A stretch of DNA of 64,000 nucleotides from CADEEN01 sp963706685 (GCA_963706685.1 CAVPMY010000006.1:1-64000); one strand, 5' to 3'. Positions 40,184 through 50,094 are shown, counted from the stretch's first letter. Numbers and translations are program-made. Notes: a model not told the origin generated them from the sequence alone.

Positions 40184-43100
40184 GCACGCCCCTGCACGAC
40201 CCCACCGCCGCGCCGCTGCCCGGCGCGAAGACCGAGGTCAAGACGACCACCTGCTACATGTGCGCCTGCCGTTGCGGCATCCGCGTGCACCTGCGTGAAG
40301 GCCAGGTGCGCTACATCGAAGGCAACCCCGAGCACCCGCTGAACAAGGGCATCCTCTGCGCCAAGGGTTCGTCGGGGATCATGAAGCAGTACTCGCCGGC
40401 GCGGCTGACACAGCCGCTCAAGCGCAAGGCCGGCAGCGAGCGTGGCAGCGGCGAGTTCGAGCCGATTTCCTGGGAAGAGGCCTTCACGCTGCTGGCCGAG
40501 CGCCTGGGCAAGATCCGCGCGACCGACCCGAAGCGCTTCGCCCTGTTCACCGGCCGCGACCAGATGCAGGCGCTGACCGGCCTGTTCGCGCGCCAGTTCG
40601 GCACGCCCAACTACGCTGCGCATGGCGGCTTCTGTTCGGTGAACATGGCCGCGGGCATGATCTACACCATCGGCGGCTCGTTCTGGGAGTTCGGCGGCCC
40701 CGATCTCGACCGCGCCAAGCTGTTCGTGATGATCGGCACCGCCGAAGACCACCACAGCAACCCGATGAAGGCGGCGCTGTCGAAGTTCAAGCGCGACGGC
40801 GGCCGCTTCATCGCCATCAACCCGATCCGCACCGGCTATGCGGCCATTGCCGACGAGTGGATTCCGATCCGGCCCGGCACCGACGGCGCGCTGTTCATGG
40901 CGATCATCCGCGAGCTGATCGCGCTCGGCCTGTACGACCGCGACTTCGTGGCCCGCTACACCAATGCCGGCCAGCTGGTGAACCAGGACGAGGCCAGCGA
41001 CGAGTTCGGCATGATGATGCGCAACCCCGAGGGTGACGTCGTCAACCCGCTGCGCCACCACAACTTCTACTGGTGGGACCGGCACAGCGGCAGCACCGGT
41101 GGCCGACCATGCCGAGGGCTGCGACCCGTCGCTGTTCGGCCACTGACATGCCCGAGGGCCCGATGAGGGCACGCCGGTCAAGCCCGCCTTCCAGTTGCTC
41201 GAGGAGCGTGTTCGCAATTGCACGCCCGAGTGGGCCGAGAAGATCACCGGCATCCCGGCGCCAACGATCCGCCGCCTCGCTCACGAGATGGGCGTGACCG
41301 CGCGCGACCAGACGATCGAGCTGCCGATCGCCTGGACCGATTGGTGGGGCAAGGAGCACAAGAGCGTCAAGGGCAACCCGGTGGCCTTTCACGCGATGCG
41401 CGGCCTGGCCGCGCACAGCAATGGCTTCCAGACCATCCGCGCGCTGTCGATCCTGATGAGCCTGCTCGGCACCATCGACCGGCCCGGCGGCTTCCGGCAC
41501 AAGGCGCCGTACCCGCGCGCCGTGCCGCCCAACGCCCGGCCGCCGAAAGGCCCGGCGTCGATCAAGCCCGAACACGCCGCTCGATGCGCCGCCGCTGGGC
41601 TGGATCGAAACGCCGGCAGACCTGTGCGTCAACGACAAGGGCGAGCCGGTGCGCATCGACAAGGCCTTCTCCTGGGAGTACCCGTTCTCGGCGCATGGGC
41701 TGATGCACAACGTCATCACCAACGCCTGGCGTGCCGACCCGTACCCGATCGACACGCTGCTGCTGTTCATGGCCAACATGGCCTGGAACTCGACGATGAA
41801 CACGTCGGAGGTGCGCAAGATGCTGGTCGACAAGCTGCCGACCGGCGAACACAAGGGCAACTACAAGATCCCGTTCATCGTCGTCGCCGATGCCTTCCAG
41901 TCGGAGATGACGGCGTTTGCCGATCTGATCCTGCCCGACACCACCTACCTCGAGCGCCACGACGCGATGTCGATGCTCGACCGGCCGATCAGCGAGTTCG
42001 ACGGGCCCTGCGATTCGGTGCGCGTGCCGGTGGTGCCGCCGACCGGGCAATGCAAGCCGTTCCAGGAGGTGCTGATCGAACTCGCCTCGCGCCTCAAGTT
42101 GCCGGCCTTCACGACGGCCGAGGGCCAGCGCAAGTACAGCGACTACCCGGACTTCATCGTCCGCTACGAAACCGCGCCGGGCTCGGGCATCGGCTTTCTG
42201 ACCGGCTGGCGCGGCAAGAACGGCGACACGCCGCTGCGCGGCGAACCCAATCCGCGGCAGTGGGAGCAGTACGCGGCCAACAACTGCGTGCACCACTACA
42301 GCATGCCGCTCGAGCACCAGTACATGCGCAACTGGAACCGCGGCTACCTGCACTGGGCGCGCGACGTCGGCCTGCGGCGCGACGTCGATCCGATCACGAT
42401 CCACATCTACTCGGAGTTCATGCAGCGCTTCCGCCTCGCTGCACAGGGCAAGGGCGAGGGCCGCAAGCCGCCGCTGCGCCTGCGCGAGCGCGTCGCCACC
42501 TACTTCGATCCGCTGCCGTTCTGGTATGCGCCGCTCGAAGTGCAGGCCACCGACACGCAGGCCTTTCCGCTGGCCGCGGTGACGCAGCGGCCGATGGCGA
42601 TGTACCACTCGTGGGATTCGCAGAACGCCTGGTTGCGCCAGATCCATGCCCACAACGAGCTCTTCGTGAACCCGAAGACCGCGCTGGCGCAGAACATCGA
42701 GGACGGCGGCTGGATGTGGGTCGAGTCGCAATGGGGCAAGGTGCGCTGCCTGTGCCGCCACAGCGAAGCGGTGGAGCCGGGCACGGTGTGGACGTGGAAC
42801 GCCATCGGCAAGGCCAAGGGCGCCTGGGCCTTGTCGGCCGATGCCAATGAATCGGAGAAGGGCTTCCTGCTCAACCACCTGATCAGCGAGGAGTTGAAGG
42901 CCGCCGATGGCGCTCGCATCTCCAACTCCGACCCGATCACCGGCCAGGCCGGCTGGTATGACGTTCGCGTGCGCATCCGCCGCGCCGAGGACGACGAACC
43001 GCAACAGACCTGGCCGCAGTTTGCCGGTGTTCCGGCGCTGCCGGGCACCGCCGAGCGGGCGCCGTTCTGGCGTGCTTGGTTCGCGGGCAAGGAAGAGTGA
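40180..43100 (+). CDS. soeA: Molybdopterin sulfite:quinone oxidoreductase, catalytic subunit, several frame slips
   Basis: About 970 residues, the SoeA length. N-terminal 4Fe-4S cysteines C25, C28, C32 and C60 (CYMCACRCG ... GILCAKG), then molybdopterin domains: FTGRDQMQALTGLFARQFGT, FVMIGTAEDHHSNPMKAAL, LGTIDRPGGFRHKAPYP, FADLILPDTTYLERHD, and the C-terminal dinucleotide-binding barrel. Slips cluster near 41100-41175 and at 41580. No Tat signal is visible, so it is cytoplasmic-facing as in SoeABC. Translational overlap with pta in a sulfonate operon supports oxidation of Xsc-derived sulfite to sulfate with electrons to quinone. Other members of the family (Psr/Phs, Dms) are less likely here. 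Confidence 0.8.
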
Positions 43101-43828
43101 TGAGCAAACAACTCGCTTTGGTCATCGATCTGAATGTCTGCGTCGGCTGCCACGCCTGCGTCACCAGTTGCAAGCAATGGAACACCTCCGGCGGCGCCGG
43201 CCCGCTGGTCGATCAGAACGCCTACGGCGCCGACCCCACCGGCACCTTCTTCAACCGCGTGCTCAGCTTCGAGGTCGGCGAGTACCCGGACACGCAGACG
43301 GTGCACTTTCCCAAGAGCTGCCATCACTGCGAAGACCCGCCGTGCGTGCCGGTGTGCCCCACCGGTGCGTCGTACAAGCGCGAGGAAGACGGCATCGTGC
43401 TGGTGGACTACGACAAGTGCATCGGCTGCAAGTACTGCGCGTGGGCCTGCCCCTATGGCGTGCGCGAGTTGGACGAGAAGCGCCAGGTGATGACCAAGTG
43501 CACGCTGTGCGTCGACCGCATCAGCGACAAGACCTTGCCCGAAGCCGAGCGCAAACCGGCGTGTGTGATGGCCTGCCCGACCAATGCGCGCCTGTTCGGC
43601 GATGTGCACGATCCCGACAGCGTTGTCTCGCGTGCGATCGCCGAGCGCGGCGGCTACACGCTGATGCCCGAGCTCGGCACGCAGCCGGCCAACCATTACC
43701 TGCCGCGGCGCAAGACCGAAGCGCGCACCGACCCGCAGCAGGTCGTTCGCGAACAGAACCCGCTGCGCGTCGAAGGCCGCGAGCCGGCCGCGGGCGGTGC
43801 GCCGTTGTCGAGCGACTGGGAACATTGA
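43100..43828 (+). CDS. soeB: Iron-sulfur electron transfer subunit of the sulfite oxidoreductase
   Basis: 242 residues, intact. Four 4Fe-4S binding groups are visible: CVGCHACVTSC (~12-22), CHHCEDPPCVPVC (~75-87), CIGCKYCAWAC (~107-117) and CTLC ... CVMAC (~134-160). This is the NrfC/DmsB-type ferredoxin subunit carrying electrons from the molybdenum site to the membrane anchor. The ATG overlaps the soeA stop (ATGA) and soeC begins one base after its stop. Confidence 0.88.
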   Translation: MSKQLALVIDLNVCVGCHACVTSCKQWNTSGGAGPLVDQNAYGADPTGTFFNRVLSFEVGEYPDTQTVHFPKSCHHCEDPPCVPVCPTGASYKREEDGIVLVDYDKCIGCKYCAWACPYGVRELDEKRQVMTKCTLCVDRISDKTLPEAERKPACVMACPTNARLFGDVHDPDSVVSRAIAERGGYTLMPELGTQPANHYLPRRKTEARTDPQQVVREQNPLRVEGREPAAGGAPLSSDWEH

Positions 43829-43829
43829 G

Positions 43830-44768
43830 ATGCACCCACCCTGGTCGATGATCTTCTTCACCACGCTGGCTGGCGCTGCGCAGGGGCTGTTGCTGGCGCT
43901 GGTCGGCATCGAACTCGGCGCCAGCGTGGGCGTGATTGCGCCGGCACCGGACACCAGCCTGTACGTGGTCGGCGCGGCCATCATCCTGCTGCTCGGTGGC
44001 ATCGGCCTCATTGCGGCGACGTTTCACCTCGGCAACCCACAGCGCGCCTGGCGCTCGGCCGCGATGTGGCGCACGTCGTGGCTGTCGCGCGAGATCATCG
44101 TGCTGCCGGCCTTCCTCGGTTGCGTGGCCGTGTGGGGTGGGTCCCATTGGTACGGCTATCTGACGCTCGGCTGGGGCCTGGCCGCGTCCGTGCTCGCGCT
44201 GCTGCTGTACCTGTGCACCGGCATGATCTACGCGGCCATCAAGGCGATCCGCGAATGGGCGACGCCGCTGACGCCGTGGAACTACGCGCTGCTCGGCATC
44301 GCCTCGGGCCTGACGCTGTGCACGGCGCTCGCCGCCGCGTTCGCTGCCCCGCTCGTCGCACCGTTGGCGATGGCCGCTCTGGTGACCACGCTGGCCGGAG
44401 GCGTCTCGCGCGGCCTGACACTGTGGCGCAACCTGACGCTGGCACCGAAGACGACGACCCAGACCGCGCTCGGCGTGCGCCATCCGCGCATCGTGCAGAC
44501 CTCGCAAGGCATGACGGCCGGCAGCTTCGGCACGCGCGAGTTCTTCCATGGTCACGCCGAGGCCCATGTGCTCGGCATGCGGCTGTGCGCACTGGTGTTC
44601 GGCTTCGTGGCCCCCGTGGCCGCGCTCCTGGTCCTGGGCCCCGGCCTGACCGCCGGCGTGGCCGCGCTGTTGTTCTTCGTGCAGTACTTCGGCCTGCTGG
44701 CCGAACGCTGGTCCTTCTTCGCCGAGGGCCAGCACCCGCAGAACCTCTACCACCAGCGCACGGTGTAG
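43830..44768 (+). CDS. soeC: Membrane anchor subunit (DmsC family) of the sulfite oxidoreductase
   Basis: 312 residues, about eight membrane segments, DmsC family (SIIFFTT-like start SMIFFTTLAGAAQGLLLALV, FHLGNPQRAWRSAAMWRTSW, ending WSFFAEGQHPQN). It anchors SoeAB on the cytoplasmic side and passes electrons to the quinone pool. The HLGNP...RAW...TSWLSREI segment is the typical quinone-site region of this family. Last gene of the xsc operon; 128 bp separate it from the next small gene. Confidence 0.87.
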   Translation: MHPPWSMIFFTTLAGAAQGLLLALVGIELGASVGVIAPAPDTSLYVVGAAIILLLGGIGLIAATFHLGNPQRAWRSAAMWRTSWLSREIIVLPAFLGCVAVWGGSHWYGYLTLGWGLAASVLALLLYLCTGMIYAAIKAIREWATPLTPWNYALLGIASGLTLCTALAAAFAAPLVAPLAMAALVTTLAGGVSRGLTLWRNLTLAPKTTTQTALGVRHPRIVQTSQGMTAGSFGTREFFHGHAEAHVLGMRLCALVFGFVAPVAALLVLGPGLTAGVAALLFFVQYFGLLAERWSFFAEGQHPQNLYHQRTV

Positions 44769-44896
44769 ACAGCGTGGGCTGCGGCAGCGCTCGACGGGCG
44801 TCAGCACAGAGCGCCTGCCCGCCTTGGCGCGCGCTAGCGCGTATCGACGCCCGCGGCGATGCGGAGTAGCATGAACGGCCTGCCTGGAGGCATGCC

Positions 44897-45175
44897 ATGT
44901 TCAAGCCCAAATCAAAGGCGCCGCCGACGAGGGTCTGGCGCATCAGCCCAAGCGCTCCCAAGGGGGAGTGGGTCGACCTCGTGCCGCAAGCCAGACCACA
45001 AGCCAACCCGCAAGCCAACGCGCAGGCCGGCAAGGATCTGCCCGAAGTCTCCTACGGAACCTGGGTGACATCGTCGTACGACCTGTTGGACGGCGCGGAC
45101 GTATCCGACGACCCGGACACGCTGCCCGGCGAGTTGTTCGACGAACTGTTCACGCCGAAAAAGGGCACGCGATAG
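44897..45175 (+). CDS. Small hypothetical protein with PQAN repeats
   Basis: 92 residues, no family recognised. A TGGAGG ribosome site lies 8 bp before the ATG, favouring a real gene. Basic N-terminus (KPKSKAPPTRVWRISPSAPK), a short Pro-Gln-Ala-Asn repeat (QARPQANPQANAQAG, ~32-46), then an acidic C-terminus (GADVSDDPDTLPGELFDELF). No signal or membrane segment. It is likely cytosolic, perhaps an adaptor, and is probably transcribed apart from the soe genes. Confidence 0.6.
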   Translation: MFKPKSKAPPTRVWRISPSAPKGEWVDLVPQARPQANPQANAQAGKDLPEVSYGTWVTSSYDLLDGADVSDDPDTLPGELFDELFTPKKGTR

Positions 45176-45315
45176 CGCCCTTTGCGGTGGCAGGCGGTGG
45201 CAGTGGCGCCTCTGCGCCGAACAGCGCCGGCCGCGCCGGACGCGCCGGACGCGACCGAAGTTTGACTGCCGGTACGACCGCCAGATGGCTGGTGCCGCGG
45301 GCGTGTCAACACACG

Positions 45316-46143
45316 TCAATGCGGCTTGCGCTTCCAGCAGGCGCCCAGGTCGGGCCAGCGTGCGTGCAGCGGCTCACTCGCCGTCGCCGCCAGATCGCCG
45401 TCGAGGCGCTGCAACGCCGCCGCATCGGCCAGTCCGGTGCGCTCGATCGGCACGCGCAGGCTGGCCAGCAGCGCGCGCAGCATGGCCACGCTCGGTGCGG
45501 CCGGCTGGATCACCGCGACGAGCTCGCAAGCGTCGGGCACGCCGATGCCGGCCCGGTTGAAGAGGTGCGGCATTTGTGTTGCGATCTCGACTTGGCGGTC
45601 GGTTGCACGAAACGCATCCAGCACCAGTGCCAGCGCACGGTCGATCGCCGGCTGCGGCGGGATCGAACGGATCACCGTGCAGTCGTAGTCCATCACCAGC
45701 AGCGTGCCACCCGGCGCGACCCACTGCCACAGCCGCTGCAGCATGCGCACCGGATCGTCCATGTGAAACAGGAACAGGCGCGCGAACACGAAATCGAACG
45801 GCGCGCCGTCGATGGGCTGTAGCGTCGTCGCATCGGCGGCGATGAAGCGGTAGACGTCCGGTCCGTCGCGGCGAAGCCGGGTCAGCGCGTAGCTGCCGAT
45901 GCGCTGGTCGATGTCGATGCCGGTGACGCGGCCGCTCGCACCGACGCGCTCGGTCATCAGCCGCATCACTTCGCCGGGGCCGCAGCCGACGTCGAGTGCC
46001 GAATGACCTGCCGCCAGCCCGGCATGGTCGAGCGCGTGCCGGGTCACAGGCTCGAGCACGCGGGCCTGGGCGACGAGCCGCTCATGTTCTTCGGCAGTGC
46101 GCTGCAACACGTAGCCGTCGCTTTCGTTGGTCAATGTGTTCAT
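45316..46143 (-). CDS. Class I SAM-dependent methyltransferase
   Basis: 275 residues, intact. The SAM fold is clear: motif I ALDVGCGPGEVMRLM (~49-63), acidic loop GIDIDQRIG (~75), FIAADATTLQ (~98) and PFDFVFARLFLFHM (~113). The C-terminal ~90 residues are a variable lid (MPHLFNRAGIGVPDACEL). Small-molecule methyltransferase; substrate unknown. It lies just downstream of the truncated LivG gene on the same strand and has no evident link to the sulfonate genes. Confidence 0.8.
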   Translation of the reverse strand: MNTLTNESDGYVLQRTAEEHERLVAQARVLEPVTRHALDHAGLAAGHSALDVGCGPGEVMRLMTERVGASGRVTGIDIDQRIGSYALTRLRRDGPDVYRFIAADATTLQPIDGAPFDFVFARLFLFHMDDPVRMLQRLWQWVAPGGTLLVMDYDCTVIRSIPPQPAIDRALALVLDAFRATDRQVEIATQMPHLFNRAGIGVPDACELVAVIQPAAPSVAMLRALLASLRVPIERTGLADAAALQRLDGDLAATASEPLHARWPDLGACWKRKPH

Positions 46144-46180
46144 GGCGATGTCCTTCGAGATGAGCGGCGGTCGTCTGTGC

Positions 46181-46570
46181 TCAGGGCTTGACTCTGGACG
46201 TGCGGCAATGGCGGCCGGCCAGCACGTTGTCGAGCACGCTCATGCTGCCGAACAGCGCCAGGTTCTGGAATGTGCGGCCGATACCGAGGGCCGCGATGCG
46301 ATGGCGCGGCAGTTCGAGCAGCGCATGGCCGTCGAACTCGATGCTGCCGCGCTCGCATTCATAGAGCCGCGAGAGGCAATTGAACAGCGTTGTTTTGCCG
46401 GCGCCGTTGGGCCCGATCAGCCCGCCGATCTGGCCGGCACCGACATCGAACGACACGCCGTCGAGCGCAACGATGCCGCCGAAGCGCACGACGACATCGC
46501 GCACCGAGAGCAGCACCTTCGCACTGGCGCGCGCGCTGCATGGCTGCACTGAATTGGCCGCGACCGCCAT
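46181..46570 (-). pseudogene. Truncated LivG-type branched-chain amino acid ABC ATPase
   Basis: Only ~129 residues of a normally ~255-residue ATPase: FGGIVALDGVSFDVGAGQIG, Walker A LIGPNGAGKTTLFNCLSRLY and the Q-loop region GIGRTFQNLALFGSMSVLDN. It stops before the ABC signature and Walker B, so it cannot hydrolyse ATP. The break lies at GRHCRTSRVKP, followed 37 bp later by the methyltransferase gene. No other liv genes are present. Probably a deletion scar. Confidence 0.85.
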
Positions 46571-46889
46571 GAATCTCCTGGCGAGCAACGCAGCGGTCTA
46601 GGCGTGGGTTCGGCGAGCCCGCACTTTCCCCGACCGCTCCGGTCGATGATGCTCTCGCAGCCTGTGCAAGGGAAGGCGGGCATGCCTTCTTTTTGATGAT
46701 GCCGCGCCGCAATGACACCCGACGAACGTGGGGGTGCGCCTGCCGTCGCCTCTCAGGTGCCGGAAAGTCGAGCTGCTGCGTGCATTTGGGGCGATGCGCC
46801 CCTGGATCGATCGAAGATCGCACGTCGGCCGTGCAACGTGGCACCGCCGACGTTGGTCAGGCGGAGTTGAACTCACCCAATGGGTGGGA
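46571..46889. other. Gene-free stretch at a mobile-element junction
   Basis: Between the truncated ATPase and the maturase fragment I see no plausible gene on either strand. It carries the upstream remains of the maturase frame without conserved motifs, and probably marks the truncation point of the intron. Confidence 0.5.
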
Positions 46890-47223
46890 TACCGGCCATC
46901 GAAGAAGAGCATCAAGCGCATGGTTGAGAAGATCCATGGGCTGACCGTCCGAGCGGGAACGTGGCAGGATACCACAGAGCTGGTGGGCAAGCTGAACCGC
47001 TCGCTGCGCGGATGGGCGAACTACTTCCAAGTAGGGACCGTCAACAAAGCGTACCGGGCGCTCGACAACTACACACGCTGTGCGGTTGCGCCGGTGGTTG
47101 CGCGCCAAGCACAAGGTCAGGCGACGCAAGGGCGGGACCTATCCACTCTCGCACCTTTACGGGCACTTCGGGCTCGTACGCCTGACCCGGCTTGGGCACG
47201 ACGTGCCGTGGGTGAAGGCGTGA
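46890..47223 (+). mobile_element. ltrA: Group II intron maturase, C-terminal fragment
   Basis: The last ~111 codons of a group II intron reverse transcriptase: the maturase (GIIM) domain YRPSKKSIKRMVEKIHGL, LVGKLNRSLRGWANYFQVGT, NKAYRALDNYT, and after a slip of one base near 47075 the tail RKGGTYPLSHLYGHFGLVRL ending DVPWVKA. The reverse transcriptase domain is missing, so it is inactive. I could not identify a convincing intron domain V downstream. Confidence 0.85.
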
Positions 47224-47759
47224 AGGTCTTGTCCGAGAGCCGGACAACACGTACGAACACCGTACCGTTTGCGGCACCGGGGCGCCAACTCGCTCGGTGA
47301 TCGCGTCGACGTTCGCGATCATCAGCGGTCGTTCGCGTTAGCCGAACTCGCTGCGTTCACTGTCGACCTATGGTGAATGACCGGTCACGAGTTTCGAAGT
47401 GCGGGCCGCCGTCGAGGCAATCGCCTGTCGTGAGCCGCAAACGGAACGGTCTACAGCGGGTCTCGGCCCATTTGCCGTCACTCACGGCCGGCAGCTTCTG
47501 GCATCTCAGCGCCTTGATCTCGCGCCGGATGCGATCGGGAGCTTGCCGCCGAAAGGTGGCCCCGCTGAGCTGCGCACCCACAGGTAGGTGGCTCTCGGAG
47601 CGATCGAGACGCGGCGTACGGCTTGATATGAGACCTTGGGGTCACAACCTCGGGAGCCCCGCAGCAAGCCATCGGCCGGCAGCCTCAGCGGGTGCTCGAT
47701 GGCGCTCCGGTCCACTACGAGCACCACCGCCGGCACGTTGGCGTCGATGGTGCGCAGGA
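47224..47759. other. Unassigned debris between intron and IS remnants
   Basis: About 540 bp with only short overlapping frames on both strands and no recognisable domain. A minus-strand frame at 47506-47760 continues from the IS630 remnant but loses resemblance to the family after ANVPA. I see no promoter, terminator or intact inverted repeat. Confidence 0.4.
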
Positions 47760-48123
47760 ACTGCAAGAACTCGCTGCGGCGATGCCGGCGGTGCGTCTTG
47801 CCGATTACACGGCCGGAGGCGATGTCCAGAGCCGCGAACAAAGTCGTCTAGCCGCGGCGCTCGTAGTCGTGCGTACGCCGTGCGGGGATGCCGGGAGCAA
47901 GTGGCAGTTGCGGCTGCGTGCGGTCGAGAGCCTGGATTTGGTTCTTCTCGTCCACGCACAACACCATGGCCATCAGCGGTGGAGCCATGTACAGCCCGCC
48001 GATGTCGCGCACCTTGTCCACGAACATCGGATCGGCGGACAGCTTGAAGGTCACCTGGCGGTGCGGCTGCAGGCCAATCGCGCGCACTACGTGAAGGTAA
48101 AAAACGCTGCCTCCAAAACTCAC
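47760..48123 (-). mobile_element. IS630-family transposase remnant
   Basis: Minus-strand sequence matches the middle of IS630 transposases: FKLSADPMFVDKVRDIGGLY, VLCVDEKNQIQALDRTQPQL (with the first catalytic aspartate), then LFAALDIASGRVIGK and FLQFLRTIDANVP. An in-frame TAG near 47847 separates the two halves, and both the N-terminal helix-turn-helix and the C-terminal catalytic residues are missing. It abuts purU (stop at 48128). Inactive relic. Confidence 0.8.
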
Positions 48124-48127
48124 CGAA

Positions 48128-48990
48128 CTAGCGGAAGATCACGGTCTTCTGGCCGTTCAGCAGCACGCGCCGCTCGGCATGCCAGACGACGGCGCGGGCC
48201 AGCACGGCGCTCTCGCTGTCGCGGCCGATGGCGGTCAGCTGCGCCGGGCTCATCGCATGGTCGACGCGCGCGATGTCCTGCTCGATGATCGGGCCTTCGT
48301 CGAGGTCGCTGGTGACGTAGTGCGCGGTGGCGCCGATCAGCTTGACGCCGCGGTCGAAGGCCTGCTGGTAGGGCCGCGCGCCCTTGAAGCTGGGCAGGAA
48401 GGAGTGGTGGATGTTGATCGCGCGCCCGCTCAGCTCGCTGCACAGGCCCTCCGACAGCACCTGCATGTAGCGCGCCAGCACGACCAGCTCGACGCTTCTC
48501 TTGGGCCAGCACCTCGCGCAGCCGGTCTTCGGCGCGCGCCTTGCTGTCGGCGCTGACCGGGATGTGGTGGAACGGGATGTCGTAGCTCGCTGCGAGCTGG
48601 TAGAAGTCGCGGTGGTTGGACACGATGGCGCGGATGTCCAGCGGCAGCAGCTGCGAACGGTAGCGGAACAGCAGGTCGTTCAGGCAATGGCCGAGCTTGC
48701 TGACCATGATCACCGTCGGCATGCGGTCGTTCGCGTTGTGCAGGTCCCAGCGCATGTCGCCGCTGCCGGCGAGCGCGGTGAAGGCAGTCGTGCAGCGTCG
48801 ACCTCGCAACCGCGGCCGAGGTCGTCGGCATGTCGAAGCGCACGCGCATGAAGAACAGACCCGTGCTGGCATCGTTGAACTGCGCCGCTTCGGTGATGTT
48901 GGCTCCCTGCTCGACCAGCAGGCCGGTCACGGCGTGCACGATGCCCACGCGATCGCGGCAGGACAGGGTGACGATGAAGGATTCGGTCAT
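48128..48990 (-). CDS. purU: Formyltetrahydrofolate deformylase, two frame slips
   Basis: About 286 residues. N-terminal ACT domain (~1-85: SCRDRVGIVHAVTGLLVEQG), then a formyltransferase fold with IRAIVSNHRDFYQLA, PFHHIPVSAD, INIHHSFLPSFKGARPYQQA and HYVTSDLDEGPIIEQDI. It hydrolyses 10-formyl-THF to formate and THF, balancing one-carbon units. Extra bases near 48790 and 48505. It is divergent from a GbdR-like regulator and a FAD/GcvT demethylase, so it probably drains one-carbon groups made by demethylation. Confidence 0.9.
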
Positions 48991-49101
48991 GCGGGACTCT
49001 CCGGCCGACGGGCCATCACATTCTGTTCGCGGCAGCCGGCCTGGTGCATGCAATTCATGCCACGTCATTGACGATAAACGACGGCACCGGAACAATCGTC
49101 T

Positions 49102-50094
49102 GTGCCCGCCGACAAGCCGCCCCTGCTGCCCGGACCAATCGGCTTCGTGCTGATTCCGCAGTTCGCCACCATCGCCCTCGCGTCGGCGATCGAGCCGTTG
49201 CGCATTGCCAACCGCTACCTGCGCCAACCCTACGAATGGAAGCTGCTGTCCTTGGGCGGCGGCCCGGTCGCCGACGGCAGCGGCATCACGGTGCAGACGC
49301 ATGGCGACGTCTTCGCCGAAGCCGCGCTGGGCAGCATCATCATCTGCGCCGACATCCAGCCCGAGCGCCACTACACGCGCGAATTGCGGCGCTGGCTCAA
49401 CCAGCACAACGCGGCCGGCGCAGTGCTCGGCGCGCTCGACACCGGCTGTTTCCTGCTCGCACGCGCCGGCCTGCTCGACGGCTGCCGCGTCACGATGCAC
49501 TGGGAAGTGCTGGAGGCATTTCGCGAGCGCTTCACGCGCACGATCGTCGCCCAGACCCTGTTCGAGGTCGGTGGCCGGCGGCTGACCTGCGCCGGCGGCA
49601 CGGCGGCCATCGACATGATGCTCGAGGTGATCGCACGCGAGCATGGCGGCGATCTCGCGGCACGGGTGGCCGACCATTGCCTGCACGAGCGGATCCGGCC
49701 CGGCGACGCGGCGCAGCGCATGGCGCCGGCGGCCCGCGGGCGCATCCACCACCCCGCGCTCGCCAAGGCGATGGCCCTGCTCGAGTCGACCGTAGAGCGA
49801 CCGATCGGCGTGCCGGAACTGGCCTTGCACGCCGAGCTGTCGACGCGTCAGTTGCTGCGCCTGTTCGCGCAGCATGTCGGCGAGGGGCCCGGCCGCTACC
49901 ACCGCCGCCTGCGCCTCGAACATGCACGCGGCCTGCTGCGCTACACGGCGCTGGCTGTCACCGACGCCGCCGTCGCCGCGGGCTTCGAGTCGCTGGCGCA
50001 TTTCTGTCGCGCCTATCGCCAGCAATACGGTGTCTCGCCGGGCATCGACCGCCAGACGACGCCGCGCGGCGCGCCCCTGGTGCGCGACCGCTGA
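49102..50094 (+). CDS. AraC-family regulator with DJ-1/PfpI-like domain (GbdR/CdhR type)
   Basis: 330 residues, intact, GTG start. N-terminal glutamine amidotransferase-like domain (~10-190: GFVLIPQFATIALASAIEPL; GALDTGCFLLARAGLLDG) and C-terminal AraC double helix-turn-helix (~225-320: PIGVPELALHAELSTRQLLR; FESLAHFCRAYRQQYGVSP). Members such as GbdR and CdhR activate betaine, dimethylglycine or carnitine catabolism. Position between purU and the demethylase gene suits a dimethylglycine- or N-methylamine-responsive activator. Confidence 0.8.
   Translation: MPADKPPLLPGPIGFVLIPQFATIALASAIEPLRIANRYLRQPYEWKLLSLGGGPVADGSGITVQTHGDVFAEAALGSIIICADIQPERHYTRELRRWLNQHNAAGAVLGALDTGCFLLARAGLLDGCRVTMHWEVLEAFRERFTRTIVAQTLFEVGGRRLTCAGGTAAIDMMLEVIAREHGGDLAARVADHCLHERIRPGDAAQRMAPAARGRIHHPALAKAMALLESTVERPIGVPELALHAELSTRQLLRLFAQHVGEGPGRYHRRLRLEHARGLLRYTALAVTDAAVAAGFESLAHFCRAYRQQYGVSPGIDRQTTPRGAPLVRDR

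Noticed and set aside
40180..44768. Polysulfide/thiosulfate reductase (PsrABC/PhsABC) or DMSO reductase
   Set aside because: The family is shared, but SoeA lacks a Tat signal, the anchor is DmsC-like with SoeC length, and the operon starts with xsc-pta, all of which suit sulfite oxidation better.
45180..45260. Short GC repeats (GCCGGACGCGCC-like) as a CRISPR or structured array
   Set aside because: Only two or three imperfect short copies without spacers of constant length.
47224..47340. Group II intron domain V after the maturase end
   Set aside because: GAGCCGGA is present near 47236, but no matching stem and GNAA-type loop could be drawn.
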